From an uncultured Pelagibacteraceae bacterium (GTDB lineage Bacteria > Pseudomonadota > Alphaproteobacteria > Pelagibacterales > Pelagibacteraceae), in contig CACOTF010000006.1 of NCBI GenBank assembly GCA_902630065.1, forward strand, positions 1 to 50,649: a stretch of 50,649 nt of DNA. Direction: 5' to 3'. The notes under the pieces are model-generated. The model was not told the origin of the DNA. It saw only the letters and a program-made list of their open reading frames with translations, and ran no database searches. This document shows, piece by piece, positions 9,005 through 18,341 of this stretch (position 1 is its first letter; each line of letters begins with the position of its first letter). The translations under genes were made by a program, and so were the position numbers.

Positions 9005-9703
9005 TTAAATTTTATATAGCAAAAACTCCTCTTCACCAGGGTTAAAAAGAAAAATTTTTTTCCATTTTATGTCATTCAATGCTGATGATGCTTTTTCGCC
9101 AATACACATTAGGTTAGTTTCCATCCAAATATTATCTAAATTATATTTTTTTATTAACGTATAAAATATCTTCGCGCTATTTTCAGAATATATGTAAACA
9201 ATTTCTGGTACAGAAGATTTGATATCTCTTAAAAAATCGTCACTTAAATTTTCATTGGGTATTGTAGTATAATTTATAATTCTTTTGATGACATAGTTTT
9301 CTGAAATTAAGTCTTGATCAAGATTATACGAAACAATTTCTCCACTAATGTAGGCCATTGGTCCAATCTTTGGATCAAAGTTTTGTAAAATTAATTCTTT
9401 AAGATTATTTACGTTACCTTCAGCGCAGAAAATATTTTGAAAGCCTGATTCTTTTGCCTTTCTTTCTGTTGCAAGACCAACACAAAAACAAATTATTTTT
9501 TTATTTATTTTTGAAATATTTAAATTTTTTAAAGAATTTGCGCTCGTGAAAATGAAGCCTTTGAATTGGCTAAAATCTATTTCTTGTGTTTCTATTTTTT
9601 TTATTTGTAATAAGGGTAAATGAGAAACTTTATGTTTCATCGAAGTAAATTTTAAAATTAATTCTTTGCTATCATCCAATGGTCTGGTTAATAAAATATG
9701 CAT
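9005..9703 (-). CDS. hemD: Uroporphyrinogen-III synthase
   Basis: A divergent 232-residue HemD that cyclises hydroxymethylbilane to uroporphyrinogen III. The fold cues are the N-terminal ILLTRPLDDSKELILKF, GFIFTSANSLKNLN, and a second-domain VYIYSENSAKIFY. HemD sequences are poorly conserved, so placement directly after hemC (2 bases apart, same strand) is the main support. Together with hemE, hemH and hemG near the origin, it covers the mid-to-late steps of heme synthesis. Confidence 0.85.
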   Translation of the reverse strand: MHILLTRPLDDSKELILKFTSMKHKVSHLPLLQIKKIETQEIDFSQFKGFIFTSANSLKNLNISKINKKIICFCVGLATERKAKESGFQNIFCAEGNVNNLKELILQNFDPKIGPMAYISGEIVSYNLDQDLISENYVIKRIINYTTIPNENLSDDFLRDIKSSVPEIVYIYSENSAKIFYTLIKKYNLDNIWMETNLMCIGEKASSALNDIKWKKIFLFNPGEEEFLLYKI

Positions 9704-9704
9704 T

Positions 9705-10616
9705 TTAATTTTTGTAAGAACCTTTTGATTTTAATTTAAGCTCTTCTCCCACCATTCTACTAGTAGACTCGATATTATCTTTTTGAAGACTTTTTTTTAT
9801 GAAATATCTATTTTTTCCATCAACAGAAAACAATTCGGTCAATAGGTCTACTTTTTTACCATTTGATTTTGCAAATACACCAACTGCAGTGTCACAATCT
9901 CCTTCAAGAACTTTTAAAACCTCTCTTTCTGCTTTTGCGATAGTTCTTGTTTCTTGATCATTAATCTTTTCAAGTAATTTTTTAATTTCATTATCATCTT
10001 CTCTGCATTGAATTGCTATAATTCCTTGGCCTGCACAAGGTATAAGCTCATCTACACTGAATTCTTGTGAAATTTTATGTTGTAAATTTAAAGCATCTAC
10101 TCCTGCTTTTGAGAGAATTATTGCATCATATTCGCCTTTTTCTAACTTTTGAACTCTAGTATCAACATTTCCTCTGATAAGTTTATATTTTAAGTTGGGT
10201 CTTTTTTTTTTAAGTTGATATTCTCGTCTATATGATGATGTACCAATGATTGAGTTTGGCTCTAAATCTTCAAATTTTATGTTATTTTTACTTATTAAAA
10301 TTTCATTAGGAGAATTTCTTTTTAAAAAATTATTAGTTAAAAGATTTTCAGTTTCTTCGGTAGGCATATCTTTAAAGGCATGTACTGCAATATCTATATT
10401 CTTATTTAATAAATCTTTTTCAATTTGTTTTGAAAATAATCCTTTGCCTCCTATTTCAGATAATCTCTCATCTTGCTTTTGATCTCCTATTGTTGCTATT
10501 TCTTTTAATTCAATATCTTTAGAAAAATATTTTTTTAGTTCTTTTTTAACCTTTTCTGCGTAAATCATTGCTAACTTACTTCCACGTGTCCCAATTACAA
10601 GATTAGCTCTTTTCAT
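9705..10616 (-). CDS. hemC: Porphobilinogen deaminase (hydroxymethylbilane synthase)
   Basis: This 303-residue enzyme polymerises four porphobilinogen units. It shows VIGTRGSKLAMIYAEKV at the N-terminus, GGKGLFSKQIEKDLL, AVHAFKDMPTE, the Arg-rich GTSSYRREYQLKKKRP, and the cofactor-attachment cysteine in LEGDCDTAVGVF. Length is normal. It heads the minus-strand run hemC-hemD-mscS-yggT-folD and is divergent from tsaD with 58 bases between starts, which must hold both promoters. Confidence 0.96.
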   Translation of the reverse strand: MKRANLVIGTRGSKLAMIYAEKVKKELKKYFSKDIELKEIATIGDQKQDERLSEIGGKGLFSKQIEKDLLNKNIDIAVHAFKDMPTEETENLLTNNFLKRNSPNEILISKNNIKFEDLEPNSIIGTSSYRREYQLKKKRPNLKYKLIRGNVDTRVQKLEKGEYDAIILSKAGVDALNLQHKISQEFSVDELIPCAGQGIIAIQCREDDNEIKKLLEKINDQETRTIAKAEREVLKVLEGDCDTAVGVFAKSNGKKVDLLTELFSVDGKNRYFIKKSLQKDNIESTSRMVGEELKLKSKGSYKN

Positions 10617-10674
10617 AAAAGTTATTTTTATTACATTCTTATAGATTAATTGTATTAATTATAAAAAATAATTT

Positions 10675-11748
10675 ATGAATAAAAGCCCAATAATATTAGG
10701 AATTGAGACAAGTTGTGATGAAACAGCGGTTTCAATTATTCAAGATAACGGAAGTGGTATACCAAAAATTTTATCAAATATAGTTTCAAGTCAATTTAAC
10801 ATTCATAAAGAATTTGGGGGAGTTGTTCCAGAATTGGCTGCAAGATCACATGTTGAAAAAATTAATTTAATTGCAAAAAAGGCTTTGGATGAGAGTGGTG
10901 TAACTCTTGATAAAATATCTGCTGTTGCTGCAACATCTGGACCTGGTTTAATAATTTGTCTTAGTGTTGGTTTAAATTTTGCTAAATCACTCGCATCATC
11001 CTTAAAGGTTCCATTTATTGGTGTTAATCATCTAGAGGGTCATGCTTTAAGTCCAAGACTTCAAACTAATATTAATTATCCTTATTTACTTCTGTTGATT
11101 TCGGGTGGACACAGTCAATTTTTAAGTGTGAATGGATTAGGCAAATACACAAGATTAGGAACTACAATTGATGATGCTTTGGGAGAAGCATTTGATAAAA
11201 CTGCAAAACTTTTAGGAATAGAATTTCCAGGTGGTCCAAAGTTAGAAAAATTTGCAGAAAAGGGTGACCCAAATAAATATAAATTACCCAAACCAATAAT
11301 TAATAAAGGTGGATGCAATTTATCTTTTGCAGGACTTAAAACTGCAATACTGAGAATAACAAAATATATATATTCAGAACAAGAAAAATATGATTTAGCA
11401 GCATCTTTTCAAAAAACTATCGAAGAAATATTGTATATCAAATCTAAAATTGCATTTAAAGAATTTTTAAAAAATAAAGTGCTTGAGGAGAAAAATTTTA
11501 TTGTTGCTGGTGGAGTTGCTGCAAACAATGGGATTAGAAAAAAATTAATTCAAGCTAGTAATGAGAGTAATTTCAAATCTATATTTCCTGATTTTGAGTT
11601 ATGTGGTGATAATGCTGCTATGATAGCACTAGTTGGTTTAGAAAAATTTAAACAAAATAAGTTTAACAATCTTGATTTATCTGCAAGTCCGAGATTGCCT
11701 TTAGACAGTAGTGCTAAATTTTTAAAAGGTCCTGGAATAAAACTATAA
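10675..11748 (+). CDS. tsaD: tRNA N6-adenosine threonylcarbamoyltransferase TsaD
   Basis: This 357-residue protein of the Kae1/TsaD family installs t6A at position 37 of ANN-decoding tRNAs, with TsaB/TsaE and L-threonylcarbamoyl-AMP. It shows the N-terminal ILGIETSCDETAVSI, metal-binding HxxxH in GVNHLEGHALSP, LLLISGGHSQF, and the late Asp-containing CGDNAAMIALVGLE. Length and domain order are normal. Its 3' end overlaps the convergent sulfotransferase gene by 6 bases. Confidence 0.97.
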   Translation: MNKSPIILGIETSCDETAVSIIQDNGSGIPKILSNIVSSQFNIHKEFGGVVPELAARSHVEKINLIAKKALDESGVTLDKISAVAATSGPGLIICLSVGLNFAKSLASSLKVPFIGVNHLEGHALSPRLQTNINYPYLLLLISGGHSQFLSVNGLGKYTRLGTTIDDALGEAFDKTAKLLGIEFPGGPKLEKFAEKGDPNKYKLPKPIINKGGCNLSFAGLKTAILRITKYIYSEQEKYDLAASFQKTIEEILYIKSKIAFKEFLKNKVLEEKNFIVAGGVAANNGIRKKLIQASNESNFKSIFPDFELCGDNAAMIALVGLEKFKQNKFNNLDLSASPRLPLDSSAKFLKGPGIKL

Positions 11749-12591
11749 ATATCCCAATTCAGACATTTCGTTTTTGAAATTATTTTCTATTTGATTGCTA
11801 ATTTTTTTATCTATTATTTTCTTCCAATTATTTTTTGGTCCAAGATTAAAAAATTTAATTTTATCTTTACTTTTCAAATCAAAAACATTTTCTGTAAATA
11901 AATTTTTATCTTCTTTTTTTTGCATATTTGAAAATGAAGTTTGTTCTATAATTTCTTGTATCATGTTTTTATCTTTATCAATTCTAATAAATTTTTTTAC
12001 AAATTCACACAATTTGTCAAATTCCTTTTGAGGATCTTTAAGTAAATTTTCGTACTTAATTAATAAATAGTTTTTAGGAAAAGTTTTCCATGAATTGAAA
12101 TGCAATCCCCAAGAGCCAATGTATATCGGAATTTCAAAATTTTTTTTCCAATTTGCATCAGTCAACCCAATCCAATTATAATCATTAAAAATAAACCTTT
12201 TTGCTTCATTTTGATCTGAAATCGAGAAATGATTCATAATTGAAGATAGGACATTTCTAGGATCGCGAACAACATGTATCACTCCTAAAGAATTTTTTAG
12301 ATCTGAGAAATTATACCCTTTTATATTACACATTACGTTGTGGGTCTTAAAAATTTTTACCTCAGGATTTAAATTAAGAACTTCTTGAGCAGTTACCCAC
12401 TTTTTTATTAATTCATCTCTGTTTTGAACATTATTACATAATCCATGAAAGTCTCTTATTTTTGGAAACGTTCTTATTTTGCTGAGATTTTCAAAACTTA
12501 CATGATTATTTTCTGAATAAATTAAAGTTGACAAGAAAGTTCTAACCCAAGTATTTCCGCTTTTGGGGTATGATGCTAACCAGAAAATCAT
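11743..12591 (-). CDS. P-loop sulfotransferase-like protein (copy 1)
   Basis: A 282-residue protein starting MIFWLASYPKSGNTWVRTFL. The segment YPKSGNTWVR is the 5'-phosphosulfate-binding loop of the PAPS-dependent sulfotransferase fold (PF00685). The second co-substrate site reads VIHVVRDPRNVLSSIMNH, with the Arg and Ser expected for 3'-phosphate binding, and the C-terminus has FFNLGPKNNWKK. The acceptor is unknown. A paralogue with the same opening and C-terminal motifs lies at 48499-49338. It is convergent with and slightly overlaps tsaD. Confidence 0.85.
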   Translation of the reverse strand: MIFWLASYPKSGNTWVRTFLSTLIYSENNHVSFENLSKIRTFPKIRDFHGLCNNVQNRDELIKKWVTAQEVLNLNPEVKIFKTHNVMCNIKGYNFSDLKNSLGVIHVVRDPRNVLSSIMNHFSISDQNEAKRFIFNDYNWIGLTDANWKKNFEIPIYIGSWGLHFNSWKTFPKNYLLIKYENLLKDPQKEFDKLCEFVKKFIRIDKDKNMIQEIIEQTSFSNMQKKEDKNLFTENVFDLKSKDKIKFFNLGPKNNWKKIIDKKISNQIENNFKNEMSELGYL

Positions 12592-12630
12592 TTATAAATA
12601 TACATGATATAATATATTTTAAAAAATAAA

Positions 12631-13044
12631 ATGCAGTATTGGTTGTTAAAATCAGAGCCTAATGTTTGGTCATTAGATCAACAAATTAAAACTGGCAGCA
12701 AAGGTGCTAATTGGGATGGTGTAAGAAATTATCAAGCAGCAAATAATTTAAAAAAAATGAAAAAGGGTGATCTTTGTTTTTTTTACCATTCAAATATTGG
12801 TAAAGAAATTGTTGGAATTGTTGAAGTAATTAAAACAGCATTTATCGACCCAACAGATAAAGAGAAGCGATTTGTAGCAGTAAAAGTTAAGTATAAAAGC
12901 AAACTAAAAACACCAGTTTCTCTTGAAAACATTAAAAAAAATCAAGATTTAAAAGATATTGCACTAATAAAACAAAGCAGACTGTCTGTTATGCCAATTG
13001 ACACTAAATGCTGGAAAATTATTTTGAAGATGAGTAGTATCTAG
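12631..13044 (+). CDS. EVE domain-containing protein
   Basis: A 137-residue single-domain protein opening [20 protein letters not shown] and continuing with [38 protein letters not shown] and a C-terminal [12 protein letters not shown]. This is the typical stand-alone EVE fold (PF01878, thymocyte-protein Thy28 type), a PUA-related domain that binds modified bases in nucleic acids. In alphaproteobacteria such proteins are common housekeeping-like genes of unproven function. It lies 14 bases upstream of acs on the same strand and may be co-transcribed. Confidence 0.93.
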   Translation: MQYWLLKSEPNVWSLDQQIKTGSKGANWDGVRNYQAANNLKKMKKGDLCFFYHSNIGKEIVGIVEVIKTAFIDPTDKEKRFVAVKVKYKSKLKTPVSLENIKKNQDLKDIALIKQSRLSVMPIDTKCWKIILKMSSI

Positions 13045-13058
13045 AAAATTTATTATCA

Positions 13059-15080
13059 ATGCCCAAAAAAAAAGCTAAAAAAAAAAAGAAAAAAATAATC
13101 TCAAAAAAGAAATCTAAGGTAAAATCTATAGCTCCAAAACAAGACAAAGAGCTTATATATAAAACAAAGAAAGACTGGATTAGCAAGGCTCTAGTAAATA
13201 AATCTCAGTACGAAAAAAAATATAAAGCTTCAATAAAAGATAACGATGGATTTTGGAAAAAAGAAGGAAAAAGAATTAATTGGATAAAGCCATATACAAA
13301 AATTAAAGATGTCAAATATAGTAAATCAGACGTTAAGATAAAATGGTTTTATGATGGTACTCTTAATGCATCAGCAAATTGTATTGATAGACACTTAAAA
13401 AAAAATAAAGATAAAACTGCAATTATATGGGTTGGTGATGATCCAAAAGTTCAAAAAAAAATTTCTTATAAAGAATTACACAAAGAAGTTTCTAAAGCTG
13501 CAAATGTTTTGAAAGAACTCGGTGTAAAAAAGGGTGATCGTGTAACAATTTATTTATCTATGATTCCGGAACTTGCATATACAATGTTGGCATGTGCAAG
13601 AATAGGAGCAGTGCATTCAATAATCTTTGGAGGTTTTTCTCCAGATGCTATTTCAGACAGAATTAATGATTGTAAATCTGAGTATGTAATTACAGCAGAC
13701 GAGGGAATAAGAGGAGGAAAAACTATTCATTTAAAATCAATCATGGATGAAGCTTTAGTAAAATGTCCGAATGTAAAGAGTTGTTTAGTTGTTAAGAGAA
13801 CCGGTAATAGAATAAATTGGGACGAAAGAAGAGATGTTTGGTATCACGAATTAACCAAAAAAGTTTCTCATAAGTGTGATCCTGAAGAGATGAATGCTGA
13901 AGATCCATTATTTATCCTATATACCTCAGGCTCAACAGGTAAACCAAAAGGTGTAATGCATACAACAGGTGGGTATATGGTTTATGCATCAATGACCCAT
14001 CAATATATTTTTAATTATAAGCCAAAAGATATTTATTTCTGCAGTGCTGACATTGGATGGATAACAGGTCATAGTTATATAATTTATGGACCACTTGCAA
14101 ATGGAGCAACTACAGTGATGTTTGAAGGAATACCAACTTATCCTGACCACTCTAGATGGTGGCAAATCATAGATAAATATAAAGTAAATATTTTTTATAC
14201 TGCACCAACAGCGATAAGAACTTTGATGAGCCAAGGAGAAAAACCTGTTAAAAAAACATCAAGAAAGACCTTGAAATTATTAGGAACTGTAGGGGAGCCA
14301 ATAAATCCTGAAGCTTGGAGATGGTACTATGAAACTGTTGGAGACTCCAGATGTCCAATAGTAGATACTTGGTGGCAAACAGAAACTGGTGGTATTTTAA
14401 TAAGCCCACAAACAGGAGCTATAAATTTAAAACCTGGGTCTGCAACAAAACCATTTTATGGAATTAAACCCATTATTGTTGATAAAGATGGAAAAACTAT
14501 CAAAGGTGAAGGAGAAGGTAGGCTTTGTATTTCTCAATCATGGCCTGGTCAAATGAGAACAGTCTTTGGCGATCATCAAAGATTCATTGATACATATTTT
14601 TCTCAATTTGATGGAAAGTACTTTACAGGGGATGGGTGTAGAAGAGATAAGGATGGTTATTATTGGATAACAGGAAGAGTAGATGATGTAATAATTGTAT
14701 CAGGACATAATCTTGGAACAGCAGAAATTGAAAGTGCTTTCGTTGCTCATCCAAAAGTTGCGGAAGCAGCTGTTGTTGGTTTTGATCACGATATTAAAGG
14801 AAACGCTCTATATGTTTATGTTACATTGAATAAAGGTGTAAAAGGAGATGGATTACTTGAAATAGAATTGAAAAATCATGTTGCATCAAAATTGGGTCCT
14901 ATATACAGGCCTGAAAAAATTCAATTTGCACCAGGACTTCCGAAAACTAGATCAGGCAAAATTATGAGAAGAATTCTGAGAAAAATTGCAGCAAATGAAC
15001 ATGACCAATTAGGTGACACAACAACTTTGGCAGATCCAAGTGTAGTAAAAAGCTTAGTTGAAAATAGAAAAAATACTTAA
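13059..15080 (+). CDS. acs: Acetyl-CoA synthetase (AMP-forming) with a lysine-rich N-terminal extension
   Basis: This 673-residue enzyme activates acetate to acetyl-CoA. Evidence includes the AMP-binding motif [30 protein letters not shown], and the C-terminal catalytic/acetylation motif [16 protein letters not shown]. The core begins near [18 protein letters not shown]. Upstream of it are about 30 residues made almost only of Lys, Ser, Ala and Ile ([20 protein letters not shown]), which usual Acs proteins lack. No later Met, Val or Leu start lies between the extension and the core, so the tail is probably real. The nearby symporter at 16075 could supply acetate. The 3' end overlaps a convergent gene by 4 bases. 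Confidence 0.96.
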   Translation: MPKKKAKKKKKKIISKKKSKVKSIAPKQDKELIYKTKKDWISKALVNKSQYEKKYKASIKDNDGFWKKEGKRINWIKPYTKIKDVKYSKSDVKIKWFYDGTLNASANCIDRHLKKNKDKTAIIWVGDDPKVQKKISYKELHKEVSKAANVLKELGVKKGDRVTIYLSMIPELAYTMLACARIGAVHSIIFGGFSPDAISDRINDCKSEYVITADEGIRGGKTIHLKSIMDEALVKCPNVKSCLVVKRTGNRINWDERRDVWYHELTKKVSHKCDPEEMNAEDPLFILYTSGSTGKPKGVMHTTGGYMVYASMTHQYIFNYKPKDIYFCSADIGWITGHSYIIYGPLANGATTVMFEGIPTYPDHSRWWQIIDKYKVNIFYTAPTAIRTLMSQGEKPVKKTSRKTLKLLGTVGEPINPEAWRWYYETVGDSRCPIVDTWWQTETGGILISPQTGAINLKPGSATKPFYGIKPIIVDKDGKTIKGEGEGRLCISQSWPGQMRTVFGDHQRFIDTYFSQFDGKYFTGDGCRRDKDGYYWITGRVDDVIIVSGHNLGTAEIESAFVAHPKVAEAAVVGFDHDIKGNALYVYVTLNKGVKGDGLLEIELKNHVASKLGPIYRPEKIQFAPGLPKTRSGKIMRRILRKIAANEHDQLGDTTTLADPSVVKSLVENRKNT

Positions 15081-15706
15081 AAATTTATTAATTCAATAAA
15101 TTCTTTTTTAACATTATCCCATTTCAAGATCATAGAATTTAAAACAATTTTTTTGTCTAAAGATTTTAATTCTTCAGCGATTGGAGACCATTCATATAAT
15201 GATAGCGCGCTGGTATTAAATGGTAATGACTCATGATATTCATTCCAATTAATCTTTTCATATCTTTCAAGAAAATTTTTTTTTGCATTTTCATATATTT
15301 CCTTTGGCATTTCATTTTTCTGAAGTTCATTATCCAAAATTTCAAAATAAATTTCATTTGCTTTTTCTGTATCATGTTGATTTCTGATATTTTTTAAAAA
15401 AGAGATTGTATAAAAAGTTAAATCCTGTAATGCAGTTGAATAAATATTCCATTTAGCTTTGTTAATCGATCCTAAAAATATTTCATCTTCAAACATCAAT
15501 ACATATTTTGCTCCCATTCTAGTTTTCAAATATCCGTAAAGAGTTACTTGACTTACCCATGCAGATTTTTTTTGGATAAATTCTTTTAAGTCAGAATAGT
15601 TTTCAATTTTTTTTGTTTTTTTAAAATATTTTAAGAATGGAATGAAATATTCCTTTAAATACTCAAATTTCAAATCTTTGAGCTTTAATTTGTATTTGAT
15701 ACCCAT
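15077..15706 (-). CDS. Conserved alphaproteobacterial protein of unknown function
   Basis: This 209-residue soluble protein has no signal peptide or TM helix. The recognisable part is [22 protein letters not shown] followed by [25 protein letters not shown], a pattern I associate with a conserved alphaproteobacterial family of unknown role. The rest is charged and helical ([20 protein letters not shown]). It lies between acs and the symporter pair on the opposite strand, overlapping acs by 4 bases, so it is not part of that transcript. No function is proposed. Confidence 0.75.
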   Translation of the reverse strand: MGIKYKLKLKDLKFEYLKEYFIPFLKYFKKTKKIENYSDLKEFIQKKSAWVSQVTLYGYLKTRMGAKYVLMFEDEIFLGSINKAKWNIYSTALQDLTFYTISFLKNIRNQHDTEKANEIYFEILDNELQKNEMPKEIYENAKKNFLERYEKINWNEYHESLPFNTSALSLYEWSPIAEELKSLDKKIVLNSMILKWDNVKKEFIELINF

Positions 15707-15755
15707 TTAGACCCGATATTACAACTTTTACTATAAATATATGCCATTTTTTACC

Positions 15756-15809
15756 CTTTAAATATCACTTTAAATGAGTATGAATTATATCTTTAACCTA
15801 TAGGGAGGA
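15756..15809 (+). promoter_or_regulatory. Tandem CTTTAAAT repeat and strong Shine-Dalgarno upstream of the symporter genes
   Basis: CTTTAAAT occurs at 15756-15763 and again at 15768-15775, one helical-turn-like period of 12 bases apart. This is the spacing expected for a tandem protein-binding site. Further down, AGGGAGGA at 15802-15809 sits 8 bases before the ATG at 15818, a near-ideal ribosome-binding site and much stronger than those of neighbouring genes. The repeat's regulatory role is inference; in AT-rich DNA chance is possible. Confidence 0.45.
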
Positions 15810-15817
15810 TTAAAATA

Positions 15818-16075
15818 ATGTCAAACAAAGAAAAGCACTGGGAAAAAACCAAAGGATTAATGATTATTACATTAATTATTTGGTTTGTTTTCGGTTATCT
15901 GATCTTCATGTTTGGTTCTGACCTAAACACTTCAAGTTTTATGGGATATCCATTAGCGTATTACATGTGTGCGCAAGGTTCCATCATTGCATTTGTGGTC
16001 CTTATTTTTTGGTTTGCAAATCGACAGGAAAAAATCGATGAAGAGTTTGGTTTTACCGAAAAGGAGGATGATTAA
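15818..16075 (+). CDS. DUF4212 small subunit of sodium:solute symporter
   Basis: An 85-residue protein with two TM helices (about residues 13-33 and 48-68), the segment MSNKEKHWEKTKGLMIITLI and the C-terminal FANRQEKIDEEFGFTEKED. This matches the DUF4212/putative solute:sodium symporter small subunit family (PF13937), which is nearly always encoded directly before an SSS-family large subunit, as here. The stop overlaps the next start by 1 base (TAATG). It has a strong ribosome-binding site. Confidence 0.93.
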   Translation: MSNKEKHWEKTKGLMIITLIIWFVFGYLIFMFGSDLNTSSFMGYPLAYYMCAQGSIIAFVVLIFWFANRQEKIDEEFGFTEKEDD

Positions 16076-17913
16076 TGTTTAAAGGCAATTTTATTGACAA
16101 CCTACCAAAAATTTACGGAACATATACTGGGGGCTTCATTGTATTCATCATATTGATGGCGATAGCGGAGCAAGCAGGTATGACCGCTAAAACAATTGGT
16201 ATTTTGTTTGTCGCCTTTACAGTTTGTATATATGCCTTGATTGGGTATTTATCTAGAACTGTTCAGGTCGATGCTTATTATGTTGCTGGAAGACAGGTGC
16301 CAACAGTATTTAACGGAATGGCAACTGCAGCTGACTGGATGTCAGGTGCATCATTCGTTGCAATGGCTGGTGGTATTTACTTTGGTGGTTATACTTATAT
16401 GGCTTTCTTAGTCGGATGGACTGGGGGATACGTTTTGGTATCATCACTTTTAGCACCATATTTGAGAAAATTTGGATGTTATACTGTGCCAGATTTCATT
16501 GGAACAAGATATGGCGGAAACTTTGCAAGGTTCTGTGCTGTAGTTGTTTTAACATTGGCTTCTTTCACATATGTAACAGCTCAAATTAACGCAACAGGAA
16601 CAATTGCATCAAGAGCACTAAGTATTCCATTTGAATTAGGAGTTTGGGTTGGACTAGTAAGTATTTTACTTTGTTCAATGCTAGGCGGAATGAGAGCGGT
16701 AACTTGGACACAGGTTGCACAATACATAGTATTGATTATTGCTTATCTAATTCCAGTATTCTGGATTAGTAACAAATCTGGATTTGGTTTCTTTCCACAC
16801 TTTATGTTAGGTGAGGAAGTAGCTAGATTAGGTGCACTTGAATCGCAATTTGGATTAGTTAAAAATGCTGCTGCAGATATCAAAGCTGCAGGTGTACCAG
16901 GTGGTCTAAAATCTATTTCTGTATCACACTCAGGTGTGCCAGAAGGTGGAATGGCTGCATGGAAGTTTATTTCATTAGCACTATGTATGATGGTAGGAAC
17001 AGCATCTTTACCACACATTCTAATGAGATACTTCACTACTCCAAGTGTTAAAGCTGCAAGAAAATCAGTGGCATGGTCACTATTCTTTATTGCATTGCTT
17101 TATACTTCAGCGCCAATGCTTGCAACATTATCCAAAATCTCACTTATCGATCCAAACTTACCAACAGGTATTATTGGAAAACCAATTGCTGAAATTATGC
17201 AAATTGAGTGGGTAAATGCTTGGATTAATGTAAAACAAGCCTTCATAGCAGACTTTAACGGAGATGGTATTCTTCAGTTAAACGAATGGTTTATGAGAGG
17301 TGACGTAGTTGTACTAGCAACTCCTGAAGTTGCTGGATTACCATACGTAATCTCTGGACTAGTTGCTGCAGGAGGAATGGCTGCTGCGATGTCAACTGCT
17401 GATGGTCTAATTCTTGCTATCGCAAACGCTTTATCACATGATATCTATTACAAAATCATTGATCCAAAAGCGGATGTAAGAAAAAGATTGTTAGTCGCTA
17501 GAGCACTTCTAATTGTTATTGGAGCTGCTGGGGCTTACATTGCATCAATGAGGATCACTAGTATCCTTGGTGCAGTTGCTTGGGCATTTGACTTTGCAAT
17601 GTCAGGATTGTTCTTCCCATTAATACTTGGTGTATGGTGGAAGAGAGCAACAAGACAAGGAGCTATAGCAGGTATGTTAGCAGGTCTTGCATCTGGAACA
17701 GCTTATCTAATTTATGTGTATCCTAAGTTTATGGGCAATGCACCTTGGTTAGGTATTGACCATTTACGTTTTGGTATAATCGGAGCGTCGGTCTGTTTAG
17801 TTGTGATGGTTGTAGTAAGTTTAATGACTGAAGAACCAGATAAAGCTACACAGCAAATGGTAGACGAAGTTCGTGTTCCATCAGGTAAGACAATACTTGG
17901 TAAGCAACACTAA
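16075..17913 (+). CDS. actP: Sodium:solute symporter, ActP/VC_2705-type acetate permease
   Basis: This 612-residue polytopic membrane protein of the SSS family has the core segment VDAYYVAGRQVPTVFNGMAT followed by AADWMSGASFVAMAGGIYFGG and, later, GYVLVSSLLAPYLRKFG. The pairing with a DUF4212 gene and the proximity of acs suggest acetate or a related short carboxylate as substrate (inference). A 12-residue loop, DFNGDGILQLNE at residues 393-404, matches the canonical calcium EF-hand pattern; it lies between TM segments. A strong GC-rich terminator follows the stop. Confidence 0.88.
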   Translation: MFKGNFIDNLPKIYGTYTGGFIVFIILMAIAEQAGMTAKTIGILFVAFTVCIYALIGYLSRTVQVDAYYVAGRQVPTVFNGMATAADWMSGASFVAMAGGIYFGGYTYMAFLVGWTGGYVLVSSLLAPYLRKFGCYTVPDFIGTRYGGNFARFCAVVVLTLASFTYVTAQINATGTIASRALSIPFELGVWVGLVSILLCSMLGGMRAVTWTQVAQYIVLIIAYLIPVFWISNKSGFGFFPHFMLGEEVARLGALESQFGLVKNAAADIKAAGVPGGLKSISVSHSGVPEGGMAAWKFISLALCMMVGTASLPHILMRYFTTPSVKAARKSVAWSLFFIALLYTSAPMLATLSKISLIDPNLPTGIIGKPIAEIMQIEWVNAWINVKQAFIADFNGDGILQLNEWFMRGDVVVLATPEVAGLPYVISGLVAAGGMAAAMSTADGLILAIANALSHDIYYKIIDPKADVRKRLLVARALLIVIGAAGAYIASMRITSILGAVAWAFDFAMSGLFFPLILGVWWKRATRQGAIAGMLAGLASGTAYLIYVYPKFMGNAPWLGIDHLRFGIIGASVCLVVMVVVSLMTEEPDKATQQMVDEVRVPSGKTILGKQH

Positions 17914-17925
17914 ATTAAACTTTAT

Positions 17926-17952
17926 TGGGGGCGATATTCGCCCCCATCTTTT
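17926..17952 (+). terminator. Rho-independent terminator after the symporter gene
   Basis: TGGGGGCGA (17926-17934) and TCGCCCCCA (17938-17946) form a perfect 9-bp, GC-rich stem with a TAT loop, followed by TCTTTT. It starts 12 bases after the symporter stop and ends just before the ATG of the next gene. In this AT-rich window it is the clearest intrinsic terminator seen. Confidence 0.85.
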
Positions 17953-17958
17953 CAGAAA

Positions 17959-18294
17959 ATGCCAATATATATTTTAGTAATAGACTACATTTTGGGTATC
18001 ATAATGTGGACTTTAATTGGAAGAACTGCAATGAATATTTTTCAAAAAGAAGATTCTGAATTCTTTTTTATGAAAGTTTTTGTAAAATATACAAATCCAA
18101 TAATTAAAATTTTTAAATTCATAACTCCTAGTTTCATTATAGGACCATTAGTTCCACTTTATGTAGCGTGGTTTTTTTATATGTTTAGATTTTATTTAAT
18201 GCCCTATTTAATGGGTTATTCTGTTATGGGAATGTTATCGTTTCCATTAGAAAGTGAAATAGCTGCAGAAATTTATAAAATATTTAGTAAATAA
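17959..18294 (+). CDS. Small membrane protein of unknown function (YggT-like layout)
   Basis: A 111-residue protein with hydrophobic segments at about residues 3-20, 53-80 and 83-95. It contains IMWTLIGRTAMNIFQ, FVKYTNPIIKIFKFITPSF and PLYVAWFFYMFRFYLMP. The Thr-x-Pro-Ile element between hydrophobic segments recalls YggT proteins (compare the one at 7630-7920), but the match is too weak for assignment. It starts 6 bases after the terminator T-tract of the symporter unit and has no clear Shine-Dalgarno sequence, so how it is expressed is unclear. Confidence 0.7.
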   Translation: MPIYILVIDYILGIIMWTLIGRTAMNIFQKEDSEFFFMKVFVKYTNPIIKIFKFITPSFIIGPLVPLYVAWFFYMFRFYLMPYLMGYSVMGMLSFPLESEIAAEIYKIFSK

Positions 18295-18341
18295 TAATTC
18301 AAATATATCCAAAAATTGATAGTACTAGTTTTTATTTATTA

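Noticed and set aside
15757-15775. Possible CtrA box TTAA-N-TTAA upstream of the symporter
   Set aside because: Spacing is 8 bases rather than 7 and the trailing C is absent; it is better described as a direct repeat.
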